This document shows positions 1 to 8,651 of a DNA stretch of 64,000 nucleotides, one piece after another (position 1 is the first letter of the stretch; each line of letters starts with the position of its first letter). Below the pieces are notes generated by a model that worked only from the letters and a program-made list of their open reading frames with translations, ran no database searches and had not been told where the DNA came from. Source of the DNA: CAZVUW01 sp964629825 (GTDB taxonomy: Bacteria > Actinomycetota > Nitriliruptoria > Euzebyales > Egibacteraceae); NCBI GenBank assembly GCA_964629825.1, contig CAZVUW010000003.1, forward strand, positions 1 to 64,000. Reading direction: 5' to 3'. The translations under genes were made by a program, and so were the position numbers.

Positions 1-39
1 TCTCTCAGACGGGGCTGTGACCCGAGACGCGCTCCAGCG

Positions 40-348
40 CTACTTGTAGCGGTAGGTGATCCGGCCGCGGGTCAGGTCGTAGGGGGAGAGCTCGACCGTG
101 ACGCGGTCGCCGGGGAGGATCCGGATGTAGTGCTTGCGCATCTTGCCCGAGATGTGGCCGAGCACGGTGTGGCCGTTGTCGAGCTTGACGCGGAACATGG
201 TGTTCGGCAGGGCCTCCTCGACGACGCCCTCGAGCTCGAGCGCAGCCTCCTTGGTCGACCCGGCACGTGCCTCCCGCTTGGCGCGCGTCTCCTCGTCGAC
301 GTAGCGCCGCCCTCTGGACGGCGGTCTACCGCTGCGTCGTCGTGCCAT
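40..348 (-). CDS. infA: Translation initiation factor IF-1 with N-terminal extension
   Basis: This is initiation factor IF-1, which binds the A site of the 30S subunit during initiation. The last ~70 of 102 residues form the typical S1/OB fold: ELEGVVEEALPNTMFRVKL, GHISGKMRKHYIRILPGD and the terminal LTRGRITYRYK are near-canonical. A standard IF-1 is 72-73 aa. Here about 30 extra residues, rich in Arg (MARRRSGRPPSRGRRYVDEE), precede the core. I chose the ATG at 348 because GAAGGGA lies ~10 nt upstream, and no internal ATG or GTG sits near the usual start. The gene is not next to rpmJ/rpsM as in most actinobacteria; its neighbour is cobB. The identification is secure; the extended start is likely but not proven. 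Confidence 0.93.
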   Translation of the reverse strand: MARRRSGRPPSRGRRYVDEETRAKREARAGSTKEAALELEGVVEEALPNTMFRVKLDNGHTVLGHISGKMRKHYIRILPGDRVTVELSPYDLTRGRITYRYK

Positions 349-526
349 GCGTGATGCTTCCCTTCGTGGTCCGTGGATGTCGGCCTGCTGCCTGCGATGG
401 AGCCCTGGAGCGGCGTCCGGTCGTCCCGCGAACGCGCCGCCTCTGCGCACGTCACGCTACACCAGTGGTGCCCGGGCTCACCTCCGACCCTACCCGCCCA
501 CCGCAACCGGCACACGACCTGCGTGT

Positions 527-1915
527 TCACGCGGCGCCGCGCGCGGCCGCCACGAAGCGCCTGGCGACCTCCGGCGTGGCCGCCCAATGGGTGTGCAGGT
601 AGCTGGCGTGCACCGCGCCCTGGACGAAGCCCTCGCTGCGGTCGGGCCGCCCCGGCTCCTCGAAGCGCCAGGCCGGCTGGGACCCGGCGGCGGGCTCCAC
701 GACGCCGCGGTGGAACTCCTGGCCGTAGACCACACCGCCCTCGGGCCACCACGTCCCCGGCGTCGCCACCCGCGCCCGCCGGTAGCCGAGCGTGAGCCCG
801 TCCCCCATCCGCGCCACCGCCGGCAGGACGCCGCACATCGGCTGTCCATCCAGCGACCGGCAGAGGTAGGTGAGCCCGCCGCACTCCGCCAGGATCGGCC
901 GTCCCGCTCGGGCCAGCGCGGCGATCTGCGCGCGCAGAGGCTCGTTGGCGGACAGCTGGTCGGCGTAGGTCTCGGGGAAGCCGCCGCCGATGTAGAGGCC
1001 GGCCACATCTGGCGGCAGCGCCACGTCGCGCGTCGGATCGAACCCCACCAGGTCCGCGCCGGCCGCCTCGAGCAGCTCCAGGTTCTCCGCGTAGGTGAAG
1101 CTGAACGCCGCGCCCTCGGCGACCCCGATCCGAACCCGTGAGCCGCCCGAGAAGCGGAACGGCGGCTCCCACGCCTCCACCTCCAGCGGCGGAGCCGAAC
1201 GTGCGACCGCCATCACAGCTGCCACGTCGACCGCCCCAGCCAAGCGCTCGCCCAGCGCCCGGACGGTGCGCTCGGCCTCAGCGCGCCGCTCCGCCACCGG
1301 AACCAGCCCGAGATGCCGCGAGGGCGCGGCCAGGTCGTCGTGGCCGCTCAGCGCCCCAAGCAGCGGCAGGCCGATCCGCCCAAGCGCCGCACGCAGCAGC
1401 TCGGCGTGCGCGGAAGACCCGACCCGGTTGGCGATCACCCCGGCGACCCGCAGGTCGGGGTCGTACGTCGCGTAGCCGTGGACCATCGCCGCGATCGAGT
1501 CGGCCATTGCCGCCGCGTCGACCACCAGCACCACGGGCGCGTCCAGCAGCCGGGCGATGTGCGCGGTGGACGCGTAGGGACAGCGACCGCCGGGCGGGGC
1601 GGACTCTGCCTCGGGCGCGCGGCCGGCGCCGTCGAACAGGCCCATCACTCCCTCGACCACCAGCACGTCGGCGTCCCGCAGGGCCCTGGCGGCCAGCCGC
1701 GGGATCAGCTCGGTGCCAGCCAGGACGGCGTCGAGGTTGCGCGAGGGCAGACCCGTGGCGGCGCGGTGGTAGCTGGGGTCGATGAAGTCGGGGCCGACCT
1801 TGGCCGCCGCGACCCGGTGGCCGGCCGCCCGCAGAGCAGCCATCAGACCGGTCGCGACGGTCGTCTTGCCGACCCCCGAATGCGTACCGGCGATCACCAA
1901 CCGCGCTGTGCCCAT
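527..1915 (-). CDS. cobB: Cobyrinate / hydrogenobyrinate a,c-diamide synthase
   Basis: This ATP- and glutamine-dependent enzyme amidates the a and c side chains of (hydrogeno)cobyrinic acid in corrin biosynthesis. The 462-aa protein has an N-terminal dethiobiotin-synthetase-like P-loop (GTHSGVGKTT, residues 10-19) followed by the KVGPDFIDPSYH substrate motif. It ends in a class I glutamine amidotransferase domain with nucleophile Cys in LAECGGLTYL (about residue 344) and a His in GQEFHRGVV. The ATG at 1915 places the P-loop at the usual distance; an open frame continues upstream but is not conserved-looking. It is divergent from the B12 riboswitch and btu operon, and no other corrin-ring genes lie in the window. 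Sequence alone does not separate the aerobic (CobB) from the anaerobic (CbiA) substrate. Confidence 0.92.
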   Translation of the reverse strand: MGTARLVIAGTHSGVGKTTVATGLMAALRAAGHRVAAAKVGPDFIDPSYHRAATGLPSRNLDAVLAGTELIPRLAARALRDADVLVVEGVMGLFDGAGRAPEAESAPPGGRCPYASTAHIARLLDAPVVLVVDAAAMADSIAAMVHGYATYDPDLRVAGVIANRVGSSAHAELLRAALGRIGLPLLGALSGHDDLAAPSRHLGLVPVAERRAEAERTVRALGERLAGAVDVAAVMAVARSAPPLEVEAWEPPFRFSGGSRVRIGVAEGAAFSFTYAENLELLEAAGADLVGFDPTRDVALPPDVAGLYIGGGFPETYADQLSANEPLRAQIAALARAGRPILAECGGLTYLCRSLDGQPMCGVLPAVARMGDGLTLGYRRARVATPGTWWPEGGVVYGQEFHRGVVEPAAGSQPAWRFEEPGRPDRSEGFVQGAVHASYLHTHWAATPEVARRFVAAARGAA

Positions 1916-1989
1916 GGTCGGGCGATCGTCGCCTGCGTGGACTCGGGCGGCAACCGAGCCGCTGGTCGTCGCTGCCCTCGATGCGTTAC

Positions 1990-2152
1990 CGTGCAGGTGC
2001 CGCAGTGAACGGGAAACCGGTGCGAATCCGGTGTGGTCCTCGCCACTGTGACCGGGGAGCGCGACGTCGAAGCGCCACCTGCCCCTAGGGGTCTGGGAAG
2101 GCGACGTCCGCGGTGATCCGGAAGCCAGGAGACCGGCTGCGGCACGCCCTGA
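1990..2152 (+). promoter_or_regulatory. Cobalamin (adenosylcobalamin-class) riboswitch
   Basis: The leader of btuF holds the conserved blocks of the cobalamin aptamer in the correct order: GGGAAACCGGTGCGAATCCGG (~2020-2041, with the GGGAA and GGTG..AATCC segments), CCACTGTGACCGGGGAGC (~2043-2060) and the B12-box GAAGCCAGGAGACCGGC (~2121-2137). The ends GGTGCCGC and GCGGCAC can form the closing P1 stem. It is on the btuFCD strand and ends about 34 nt before the GTG start, so B12 is expected to repress uptake at transcription or translation. I cannot tell which mode from the sequence. Confidence 0.93.
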
Positions 2153-2185
2153 CGTTCCTCGAGGCAAGGAAGGACGGTCTCACCC

Positions 2186-3487
2186 GTGATCTCCCCCGCC
2201 CTGCGCGCCTGCGCTCTCCTGCTCCTGCTCACCCTGGCCGCCTGCGGCAGCTCGGCCGACACCTCGACCGGCGACCCCACCCCCGAGGCCACCGCGGACG
2301 CCACCCCTTCGCCGACAGAGGCCGGCCAGAGCCCGCCGGACCAGGCCGCCCCGACCGCCAACCTCACCGACGGCTGCGTGGACGGCTACTCCGAGGGCGT
2401 GGACTACTTCCCCGACAAGGCCGAGGTGACCGCCGCCTCGGACTTCACGGTCACCTACCACGACACCTACAAGGTGGTCGAGGTGTCCCTCCCCGATGCC
2501 GCCGAGCCGCTGCGCTACGTGCTGGTCCAGTGCGGCACCCCCGCCCCCGCGCTCGAGGGCGACCTGGCCGACGCGGTCACCGTCGCGGTGCCGGTTGAGA
2601 GCATCATCACCCTCACGACCACGAACCTGCCGCACTTCGACGAGCTCGACGCCGTCGACCGCCTGGTCGGCGTCGGAACCGGCGCGTTCGTCACCACACC
2701 AAGCGTCGTCGAGCGCATCCAGGCCGGCGAGCTCCCCGACTACGGCGACGCCGAGGGCAGCGCAGACCTCGAGCGGGTGGTCGCCACGGCGCCGGACCTG
2801 CTCGTCTTCGACGGCTTCGGCGAGCCCGTGCTCGACCAGGTGAGCCGATACGCCGAGGCCGGGATCGCCCCCGTCGTCAACGTCGACTTCAACGAGCGGA
2901 CCCCCCTCGGCCGCGCCGAGTGGCTCAAGTTCACCGCCCTGTTCCTCAACCGCGAGGCCGCGGCCAACCGCCGCTACGGCGAGATCGCCTCGGCGTACGA
3001 GGACATCACGACGCGGGCCGCCGCGCTGGAGGAGCGCCCGCGCGTGCTCGTCAACGAGCCCTATGAGGGCACCTGGTTCGCCCCCGGCGGACAGAGCTTC
3101 GTCGCCAGGGCGATCGCAGACGCGGGCGGCGAGTACGTCTTCGCCGACGACGACCAGGCCGGCGCGTTGTCGCTCGACATCGAGACCGTCCTCGACGCGG
3201 CCGGCGACGCAGACGTGTGGCTCCAGGCCGGTTCGGTGAAGGGGACGATCGAGGACCTCCTGGCCACCGACCCGCGCTTCGCCGAGTTCGACGCGATCGA
3301 GACCGGCGAGGTCTACGCCTACGACGCCGCGACCACGGAGCAGGGCGGCAACCCGTTCTTCGAGCTCGCCTACACCCGCGCAGACCTGTACCTGGCCGAC
3401 CTGTTCGAGATGCTGCACCCGGACGACTCGGACCACGAGCTCATCTTCTTCGGCCGGGTGCCGCGTGGCGGCTCGGCACGGCGATGA
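2186..3487 (+). CDS. btuF: ABC transporter substrate-binding lipoprotein, probably for cobalamin
   Basis: This is an extracytoplasmic solute-binding protein of the FecB/BtuF type, 433 aa, starting at GTG. The signal peptide ends in a lipobox LAAC with the acylated Cys at residue 20, followed by a Ser/Thr/Pro-rich linker. The mature part has the two-lobe pattern of the family: SIITLTTTNLPHFDELDAVDRLVGVG in the first lobe, APDLLVFDG, then a long helix and FAPGGQSFVARAIADAGGEYVF in the second lobe. It is the first gene behind the cobalamin riboswitch and overlaps the permease gene by ATGA. The riboswitch is the main argument for B12; a cobalt-corrinoid precursor is also possible, and siderophore is less likely. 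Confidence 0.86.
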   Translation: MISPALRACALLLLLTLAACGSSADTSTGDPTPEATADATPSPTEAGQSPPDQAAPTANLTDGCVDGYSEGVDYFPDKAEVTAASDFTVTYHDTYKVVEVSLPDAAEPLRYVLVQCGTPAPALEGDLADAVTVAVPVESIITLTTTNLPHFDELDAVDRLVGVGTGAFVTTPSVVERIQAGELPDYGDAEGSADLERVVATAPDLLVFDGFGEPVLDQVSRYAEAGIAPVVNVDFNERTPLGRAEWLKFTALFLNREAAANRRYGEIASAYEDITTRAAALEERPRVLVNEPYEGTWFAPGGQSFVARAIADAGGEYVFADDDQAGALSLDIETVLDAAGDADVWLQAGSVKGTIEDLLATDPRFAEFDAIETGEVYAYDAATTEQGGNPFFELAYTRADLYLADLFEMLHPDDSDHELIFFGRVPRGGSARR

Positions 3488-4626
3488 CCACCGTCGGAGG
3501 GCCCGAGCGGACCCGCGTCGCCCGGCGCGGCGCGGCGGACGCCGCCGCCGGCGGCGCCGGCCCGGCCCAGGGGCTTCTCGGCCTCGGCCGCGGACTGGTT
3601 CTGGGACTGCTGGCGCTGTTCGCGGTGACCGCGTTCGTCCTGACGATCGCCATCGGCTCGGTCGCCATCCCGTTGGACGAGGTCGGGCGCGTGCTGCTCG
3701 GCGGCGAGGCCAGCGAGTCGTCCTGGCAGACGATCATCTGGCAGGTTCGGCTGCCCCGCGCCGTCACGGCGGCGAGCGCCGGTGCCGCCCTGGGCGTGGG
3801 CGGACTGCTGATGCAGACCCTGTTCCGCAACCCCCTGGCGGACCCGTTCATCCTGGGCATCAGCTCGGGCGCGAGCCTCGGGGTGGCGCTCGTCGTGCTG
3901 GTTGCGGGATCGGCCGGGAGCAGCTTCGTCGCCGGTCTCGGCCTCGGCGGCAACCTCGGCGTCGCCGGCGCCGCCGCACTTGGCGCCACCGCGGTCACGG
4001 GGCTGGTGCTGCTGGTCTCACGGCGCGTGGGCAGCCCCGCCACGGTGCTGATCATCGGGCTGATGGTCGGCTACGCGGTCACCTCGGTGGTCAGCGTGCT
4101 GGTCTACGCGGGACTCGGGCGGTTCGAGCGCGTGCGCGCCTACGTTGCATGGGGCTTCGGCAGCTTCGCGGGGACGACCTGGTCCCAGCTGACGGTGCTC
4201 GTGCCGCTCGTGCTCCTCGGCGTGGCGATCGCGGTAGCCCTGGTGAAGAGCCTCAACGCCCTGCTGCTCGGCGACGCCTACGCCAGCTCGATGGGGCTGG
4301 AGGTCCGCCGCACGCGCCTGCTGGTCGTGGCCGCAGCCTCGCTGCTTGCCGGGGTGGTGACGGCCTTCTGCGGCCCCATCGCCTTCATCGGCGTCGCCGT
4401 CCCGCACCTGGCCCGCGCCCTGCTGCGTACCTCCGATCACCGCCTGGTCGTGCCCGGCTCCGTGCTGGCCGGTGCCGGCGTGGCGCTCGTCGCCGGGCTG
4501 GTCGCGCAGCTCCCCGGCAGCGATGCCAGCCTGCCGCTCAACGCCGTCACCGCCCTCATCGGCGCTCCGGTTGTCGTCGCGGTGCTGCTGCGCATGCGCC
4601 GCTCGGGACGGGAGGTGACGACTTGA
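3484..4626 (+). CDS. btuC: FecCD-family ABC permease, probable BtuC
   Basis: This is the membrane permease of the predicted cobalamin importer, 380 aa with about ten hydrophobic segments. Family motifs visible are the early LPRAVTAASAGAALGVGGLLMQ and NPLADPFILGISSGASLG, and the late FCGPIAFIGVAVPHLARALL of the cytoplasmic coupling helix region. The start ATG overlaps the btuF stop (ATGA). The gene ends with TGA sharing two bases with the TTG start of the ATPase gene, so the three genes look translationally coupled. The ~35-residue Ala/Gly/Arg-rich N-terminal tail before the first membrane helix is longer than usual, and a later start cannot be excluded. Confidence 0.88.
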   Translation: MTTVGGPERTRVARRGAADAAAGGAGPAQGLLGLGRGLVLGLLALFAVTAFVLTIAIGSVAIPLDEVGRVLLGGEASESSWQTIIWQVRLPRAVTAASAGAALGVGGLLMQTLFRNPLADPFILGISSGASLGVALVVLVAGSAGSSFVAGLGLGGNLGVAGAAALGATAVTGLVLLVSRRVGSPATVLIIGLMVGYAVTSVVSVLVYAGLGRFERVRAYVAWGFGSFAGTTWSQLTVLVPLVLLGVAIAVALVKSLNALLLGDAYASSMGLEVRRTRLLVVAAASLLAGVVTAFCGPIAFIGVAVPHLARALLRTSDHRLVVPGSVLAGAGVALVAGLVAQLPGSDASLPLNAVTALIGAPVVVAVLLRMRRSGREVTT

Positions 4627-5702
4627 GCGCCGTCATCGCGCCGCCCTCTCTGACGACCCACGGGCTGGCGGTCGGATACCCGGCGCGGCGACGACGGCCA
4701 CCGCACGTGGTCCTCGACGGCCTCGACCTGACCCTGTCCGCGGGCGAGCTGGTGTGCCTGCTGGGGCCGAACGGCAGCGGCAAGTCGACGCTGCTCCGAA
4801 CCCTTGCCAGCCTCCAGGCTCCGCTGGCGGGTGAGGTGCGGCTCGACGGCGACGAGGCCCGGGGGCTGCCCGCGCGCCAGCGCGCCCGCCGGCTGGCGGT
4901 GGTCCTCACGGGCAGCGTCGATGTGGGCGTCCTGCGCGTGCGGGATCTGGTCGCGCTCGGACGCCATCCCCACACCGGCTGGGACGGCCGCCTCGGCCCC
5001 GAAGACCGCGCCGCGATCGACTGGGCCCTCGCGGCGGTCGGCGCAGACGATCTGGCGGAGCGCGAGGTCTCGGAGCTCAGCGACGGCGAGCGGCAGCGGG
5101 CCCTGATCGCCCGCGCGCTGGCGCAGCAGCCGCGAGTGCTCGCACTGGATGAGCCCACCGCGTTCGTCGACGCGCCGCGACGCCTCGAGCTGGGCGCGCT
5201 CCTGCGCGGCCTGGCCCGCAGCACCGGGATCGCGGTGCTGCTCACGACCCATGACGTCGACCTGGCGCTGCGCTGCGCCGACCGCCTGTGGCTGATCGAG
5301 CCGCTCTCCCCCGCCGGTCGGACCCTCCACGTCGGCGCTCCCGAGGATCTCGCCCTGACCGGGGCAGTCGCCCGGGCGTTCGCCACGGCGGCCACGCGCT
5401 TCGATGACGAGGGCGCACGCTTCGTGCCCGACAGCGCTCCCCTTGGCCGGGTGCGGATCGTGGGCACCGGGCGGGAGGCGGCTTGGGCTGCGCGCGCCGC
5501 CGAGAGGGTCGGTCTCGCCGTCGACCCCGTGGCGCAGGACCTGGTCGTCGAGGTCTCGGATGGCCGGTGGACCGTCCGGGCGGGCTCAGAGGCGACCACC
5601 CACGACAGCCTCGGCGAGGTGGCCGTTCGACTCTCCAGTCTGGTGGCAACGGGCCTTGGACACGGCGAAACCCGTGGAAGGAGCTCGCAGGAGGACCGAT
5701 GA
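4623..5702 (+). CDS. btuD: ABC transporter ATPase of the cobalamin uptake system
   Basis: This is the nucleotide-binding subunit of the btuFCD importer, 359 aa. Visible motifs are Walker A GPNGSGKST (residues 48-56), a signature close to LSDGERQRALIARAL, Walker B VLALDEPTAFVD, and the H-loop in LLTTHDVDLALR. The TTG start at 4623 is supported by GGAGGT six bases upstream and by the 3-nt overlap with the btuC stop. After the ATPase domain (~260 aa) there is an extra C-terminal region of roughly 90 residues (RVRIVGTGREAAWAARAAER onward) that a plain BtuD lacks. It resembles the extension found on some actinobacterial FecE-type ATPases, and I know no function for it. Confidence 0.88.
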   Translation: MSAVIAPPSLTTHGLAVGYPARRRRPPHVVLDGLDLTLSAGELVCLLGPNGSGKSTLLRTLASLQAPLAGEVRLDGDEARGLPARQRARRLAVVLTGSVDVGVLRVRDLVALGRHPHTGWDGRLGPEDRAAIDWALAAVGADDLAEREVSELSDGERQRALIARALAQQPRVLALDEPTAFVDAPRRLELGALLRGLARSTGIAVLLTTHDVDLALRCADRLWLIEPLSPAGRTLHVGAPEDLALTGAVARAFATAATRFDDEGARFVPDSAPLGRVRIVGTGREAAWAARAAERVGLAVDPVAQDLVVEVSDGRWTVRAGSEATTHDSLGEVAVRLSSLVATGLGHGETRGRSSQEDR

Positions 5703-5740
5703 TCTCCCCCCCAGGTTTGCCGAGCTCGGTGGACCGAGTT

Positions 5741-5785
5741 GTTACCGAGCGGTAACATACCGACAAGTAGGTTACCGGCCGGTAG
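5741..5785. promoter_or_regulatory. Two inverted repeats, probable TetR-type operators of the acyl-CoA dehydrogenase
   Basis: Two similar dyads precede the start codon at 5816. The first is GTTACCGAGCGGTAAC (5741-5756), 7-bp arms with a 2-nt spacer. The second is TTACCGGCCGGTAG (5772-5785), whose core TACCGGCCGGTA is a perfect palindrome. Their centres are exactly 30 bp apart, close to three helical turns, suggesting cooperative or same-face binding. A TAGGTT -10-like element (5768-5773) overlaps the second dyad. TTACCG..CGGTAA-like sites are typical of TetR-family regulators of fatty-acid genes in actinobacteria (family knowledge). No such regulator is encoded nearby. Confidence 0.6.
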
Positions 5786-5815
5786 GCCAAGACCACCCGC
5801 GCGGGGAGGCGTCGG

Positions 5816-7627
5816 ATGAGCCACTACAAGAGCAATCTGCGGGACATCCTGTTCAACCTCTTCGAGGTCAACGGCGGTTCTGGCTACTACGGCAGCGGCC
5901 CGTACTCGCAGATGGACGTCGAGACGGCGAAGGGTGTGCTCGACGAGGTCGAACGGCTCGCGACCGGGCCGTTCGCTGACAGCTTCGTCGAGGGCGACCG
6001 CGTCAAGCTGGAGCTCGACGCCAACGGCGACGTGAAGGTCCCCGCGGGGATCAACCGCAGCCTCGACGCCTACTTCGAGGGCGGCTGGGGAGCGCTCAAC
6101 CTGCCGGAGCACCTCGGCGGCTTCGGCGCGCCGCCGTCCCTGAAGTGGGCGGCCACCGCGCTGCTGGCAGGCGCGAACCCGGCGGCCCTCATGTACTGCG
6201 GCGGTCCGTTCTTCGCCGCGATCGCCGACAGCGTCGTCACCGAGGAGCAGCGCGAGCGCTGGATCCGTCCGTGGGTGGAGCGCCAGTGGGGCGGGACCAT
6301 GGTCCTGACCGAGCCCGACGCCGGCTCGGACGTGGGCGCCGGCACCACCAAGGCCGAGCGCAACCCCGACGGCACCTGGTCGATCACCGGCGTGAAGCGG
6401 TTCATCACCAACGGCGACTTCGACTGGCCCGAGAACATCATCCACCTGGTGCTCGCGCGTCCGCACATGCCGCCGGACCCGCCGCGGCCGGGGACCAAGG
6501 GCCTGTCGCTGTTCATCGTGCCGAAGTACTGGGTCGAGGAGGACGGGTCCCTTGGCGAGCGCAACGCCGCCAAGGTGACCAACATCGAGGACAAGATGGG
6601 CCTCAAGGCCTCGGCGACCTGCGAGATCACCTTCGACGGGGCCCGCGGCGTGCTCGTCGGCGAGGTCCACGACGGCATCCGCCAGATGTTCAAGGTCATC
6701 GAGTACGCCCGGATGCTGGTCGGCACGAAGGCGATCGAGACCCTGTCGACCGGCTACCTCAACGCCCTCGAGTACGCCAAGGTGCGCGTGCAGGGCGCCG
6801 ACCTCAAGCAGGCCAGCGACAAGACCGCACCGCGGGTGGAGATCATCCGCCACCCGGACGTGCGCCGCAGCCTGATGGAGCAGAAGGCTCACGTCGAGGC
6901 GATGCGCGCCCTGGTCTTCTACACCTCGTGGGTGCAGGACCAGATCGAGCTCGCGCCGGCCGGCTCCGAAGAGCGCGAGCGCCTGGTCAAGCTCAACGAC
7001 CTGCTGCTGCCGATGGTGAAGGGCTACGGCTCCGAGAAGTCCTACGAGCTGCTGGCCCAGTCGCTGCAGGTGTTCGGCGGCTCCGGCTACACCCAGGACT
7101 ACCCGATCGAGCAGTACATCCGGGACGCCAAGATCGACACGATCTACGAGGGCACTACCGGGATCCAGGGCATGGACCTGTTCTTCCGCAAGATCGGCCG
7201 CGACATGGGCGCCACGCTCATGGGCCTGCTGACCCAGATCCAGGAGTTCGCCAAGGGCGACGCCGGCAACGGCGAGCTGGCCGCGGAGCGCCAGCTGCTC
7301 GGCGAGGCCCTCGAGCACGTCCAGGGCATGCTCGGCGCGCTGGTCGGCTTCCTGCAGCGCGACCTCTACCTGGTCGGCCTCAACACGACGCCGTTCCTGA
7401 TGGCGCTGTCGGAGCTCACCTGCGGCTGGCTGATCCTGCGCCAGGCCGACGTGGCCCTGCGCGCTCTGGACGGCGAGGTGTCCGACCGCGATCGCGCGTT
7501 CTACGAGGGCAAGGTCGCGGCCGCCCGCTGGTACGCCGGCCACGTGCTCCCGCTCATGGCCAGCCGCCGCGCCGTGCTGGAGGGCACCACCCTCGACGTC
7601 ATGGAGCTCGACGACTCGGCCTTCTAG
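5816..7627 (+). CDS. Acyl-CoA dehydrogenase (long FadE type)
   Basis: This FAD enzyme catalyses the first oxidation of beta-oxidation. At 603 aa it is of the longer FadE class: the usual ~380-aa core plus N- and C-terminal extensions. Recognisable parts are MVLTEPDAGSDVGAG (FAD/substrate region), WSITGVKRFITNGD, QVFGGSGYTQDYPIEQYIRD, and DTIYEGTTGIQ carrying the expected catalytic Glu (about residue 445). The C-terminal ~120 residues form the extra helical domain of this class. The start ATG has GGGGAGG upstream. The gene is monocistronic, follows the two operator-like dyads and precedes tsaC by 33 bp. Substrate chain length cannot be read from sequence. Confidence 0.9.
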   Translation: MSHYKSNLRDILFNLFEVNGGSGYYGSGPYSQMDVETAKGVLDEVERLATGPFADSFVEGDRVKLELDANGDVKVPAGINRSLDAYFEGGWGALNLPEHLGGFGAPPSLKWAATALLAGANPAALMYCGGPFFAAIADSVVTEEQRERWIRPWVERQWGGTMVLTEPDAGSDVGAGTTKAERNPDGTWSITGVKRFITNGDFDWPENIIHLVLARPHMPPDPPRPGTKGLSLFIVPKYWVEEDGSLGERNAAKVTNIEDKMGLKASATCEITFDGARGVLVGEVHDGIRQMFKVIEYARMLVGTKAIETLSTGYLNALEYAKVRVQGADLKQASDKTAPRVEIIRHPDVRRSLMEQKAHVEAMRALVFYTSWVQDQIELAPAGSEERERLVKLNDLLLPMVKGYGSEKSYELLAQSLQVFGGSGYTQDYPIEQYIRDAKIDTIYEGTTGIQGMDLFFRKIGRDMGATLMGLLTQIQEFAKGDAGNGELAAERQLLGEALEHVQGMLGALVGFLQRDLYLVGLNTTPFLMALSELTCGWLILRQADVALRALDGEVSDRDRAFYEGKVAAARWYAGHVLPLMASRRAVLEGTTLDVMELDDSAF

Positions 7628-7660
7628 GCCCGAGTCGGGTGCGACCTACACTGCGGTGCG

Positions 7661-8629
7661 ATGCCCATCGCCCGCGTCTCGAGCACAGACCCCGATCCGG
7701 ACACCATCGCGCGGGCGGCGGAGCTGCTGCGCGGCGGCGGGCTGGTCGCGTTCCCCACCGAGACGGTCTACGGCCTCGGCGCGAACGCCCTTGACGAGGC
7801 TGCGGTGCGGCGGATCTTCGCCGCCAAACGCCGCCCGGCCGACAACCCGCTGATCGTCCACGTGCCGGACGCCGACGGCCTGGACGTGGTGGCTGCCGAA
7901 GTCACGCCTCTGGCCCGACGGCTGGCGGAGCGCTGGTGGCCGGGTCCCCTGACGCTGGTGCTGAGCGCGCGGCCCGAGGTCCCCTCCGTCACCACTGGTG
8001 GTCTTGCGAGCGTTGCCGTGCGCGTCCCCGACCACCCCGTCGCCGCGGCGCTGCTCAAGCGCGCCCGCGTGCCCGTGGCGGCACCCAGCGCCAACCGGTC
8101 GGGCCGGCCGAGCCCGACGACCGCCCAGCACGTCGCCGATGACCTGGGCGACGAGGTCGACCTGATCCTCGACGCGGGCCCGTGCCGGGTCGGGGTCGAG
8201 TCGACGGTCGTCGACGCCCGCGGCAGCGAGCCCGTGATCCTGCGGGAGGGCGGCGTCACACGCGAGGACCTCGGGCTGGCGACCAACGGGTCCGTCCGTG
8301 ATCTTGCGGCCTCCCCTGGGACGCGCTTCCGCCACTACCAGCCGGACTGCCGGGTGGTCCTGGCGCCGCGCGGCGAGGCTCCGGCGGTCGCGCAGGCGGA
8401 GCGGGCGCGCGGTGCCGTCGTGGCCATGCTCGCTTCGGTCCCGGCTCCGCCGGGCGTGGTGGAGATCGGTGTGGCCCCGGACGCGCAGACCCTCGCCAGC
8501 GGGCTCTACGACGCTCTGCGGGCGGCCGAGGACGCCGGCGTCGACGTGCTGGTAGTGGAGGCCGTCTCCGAGGTCGGCATCGGCCGGGCCGTCATGGACC
8601 GGCTGCGCCGCGCCGCCGGCACCCCCTGA
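7661..8629 (+). CDS. tsaC: L-threonylcarbamoyladenylate synthase (Sua5 type)
   Basis: This enzyme makes threonylcarbamoyl-AMP from Thr, bicarbonate and ATP for the t6A37 modification of ANN-decoding tRNAs. The YrdC domain covers about residues 10-200: GGLVAFPTETVYGLG, KRRPADNPLIVHV, VPVAAPSANRSGRPSPTTAQHV and the VESTVVD segment. The remaining ~110 residues form the Sua5 C-terminal domain, so this is the long Sua5 form rather than short TsaC. There is no Shine-Dalgarno before the ATG. Instead TACACT (7647-7652) lies 8 nt upstream, consistent with a leaderless mRNA. Confidence 0.92.
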   Translation: MPIARVSSTDPDPDTIARAAELLRGGGLVAFPTETVYGLGANALDEAAVRRIFAAKRRPADNPLIVHVPDADGLDVVAAEVTPLARRLAERWWPGPLTLVLSARPEVPSVTTGGLASVAVRVPDHPVAAALLKRARVPVAAPSANRSGRPSPTTAQHVADDLGDEVDLILDAGPCRVGVESTVVDARGSEPVILREGGVTREDLGLATNGSVRDLAASPGTRFRHYQPDCRVVLAPRGEAPAVAQAERARGAVVAMLASVPAPPGVVEIGVAPDAQTLASGLYDALRAAEDAGVDVLVVEAVSEVGIGRAVMDRLRRAAGTP

Positions 8630-8651
8630 GACAGCCGGCGCGCCGAGGCCC

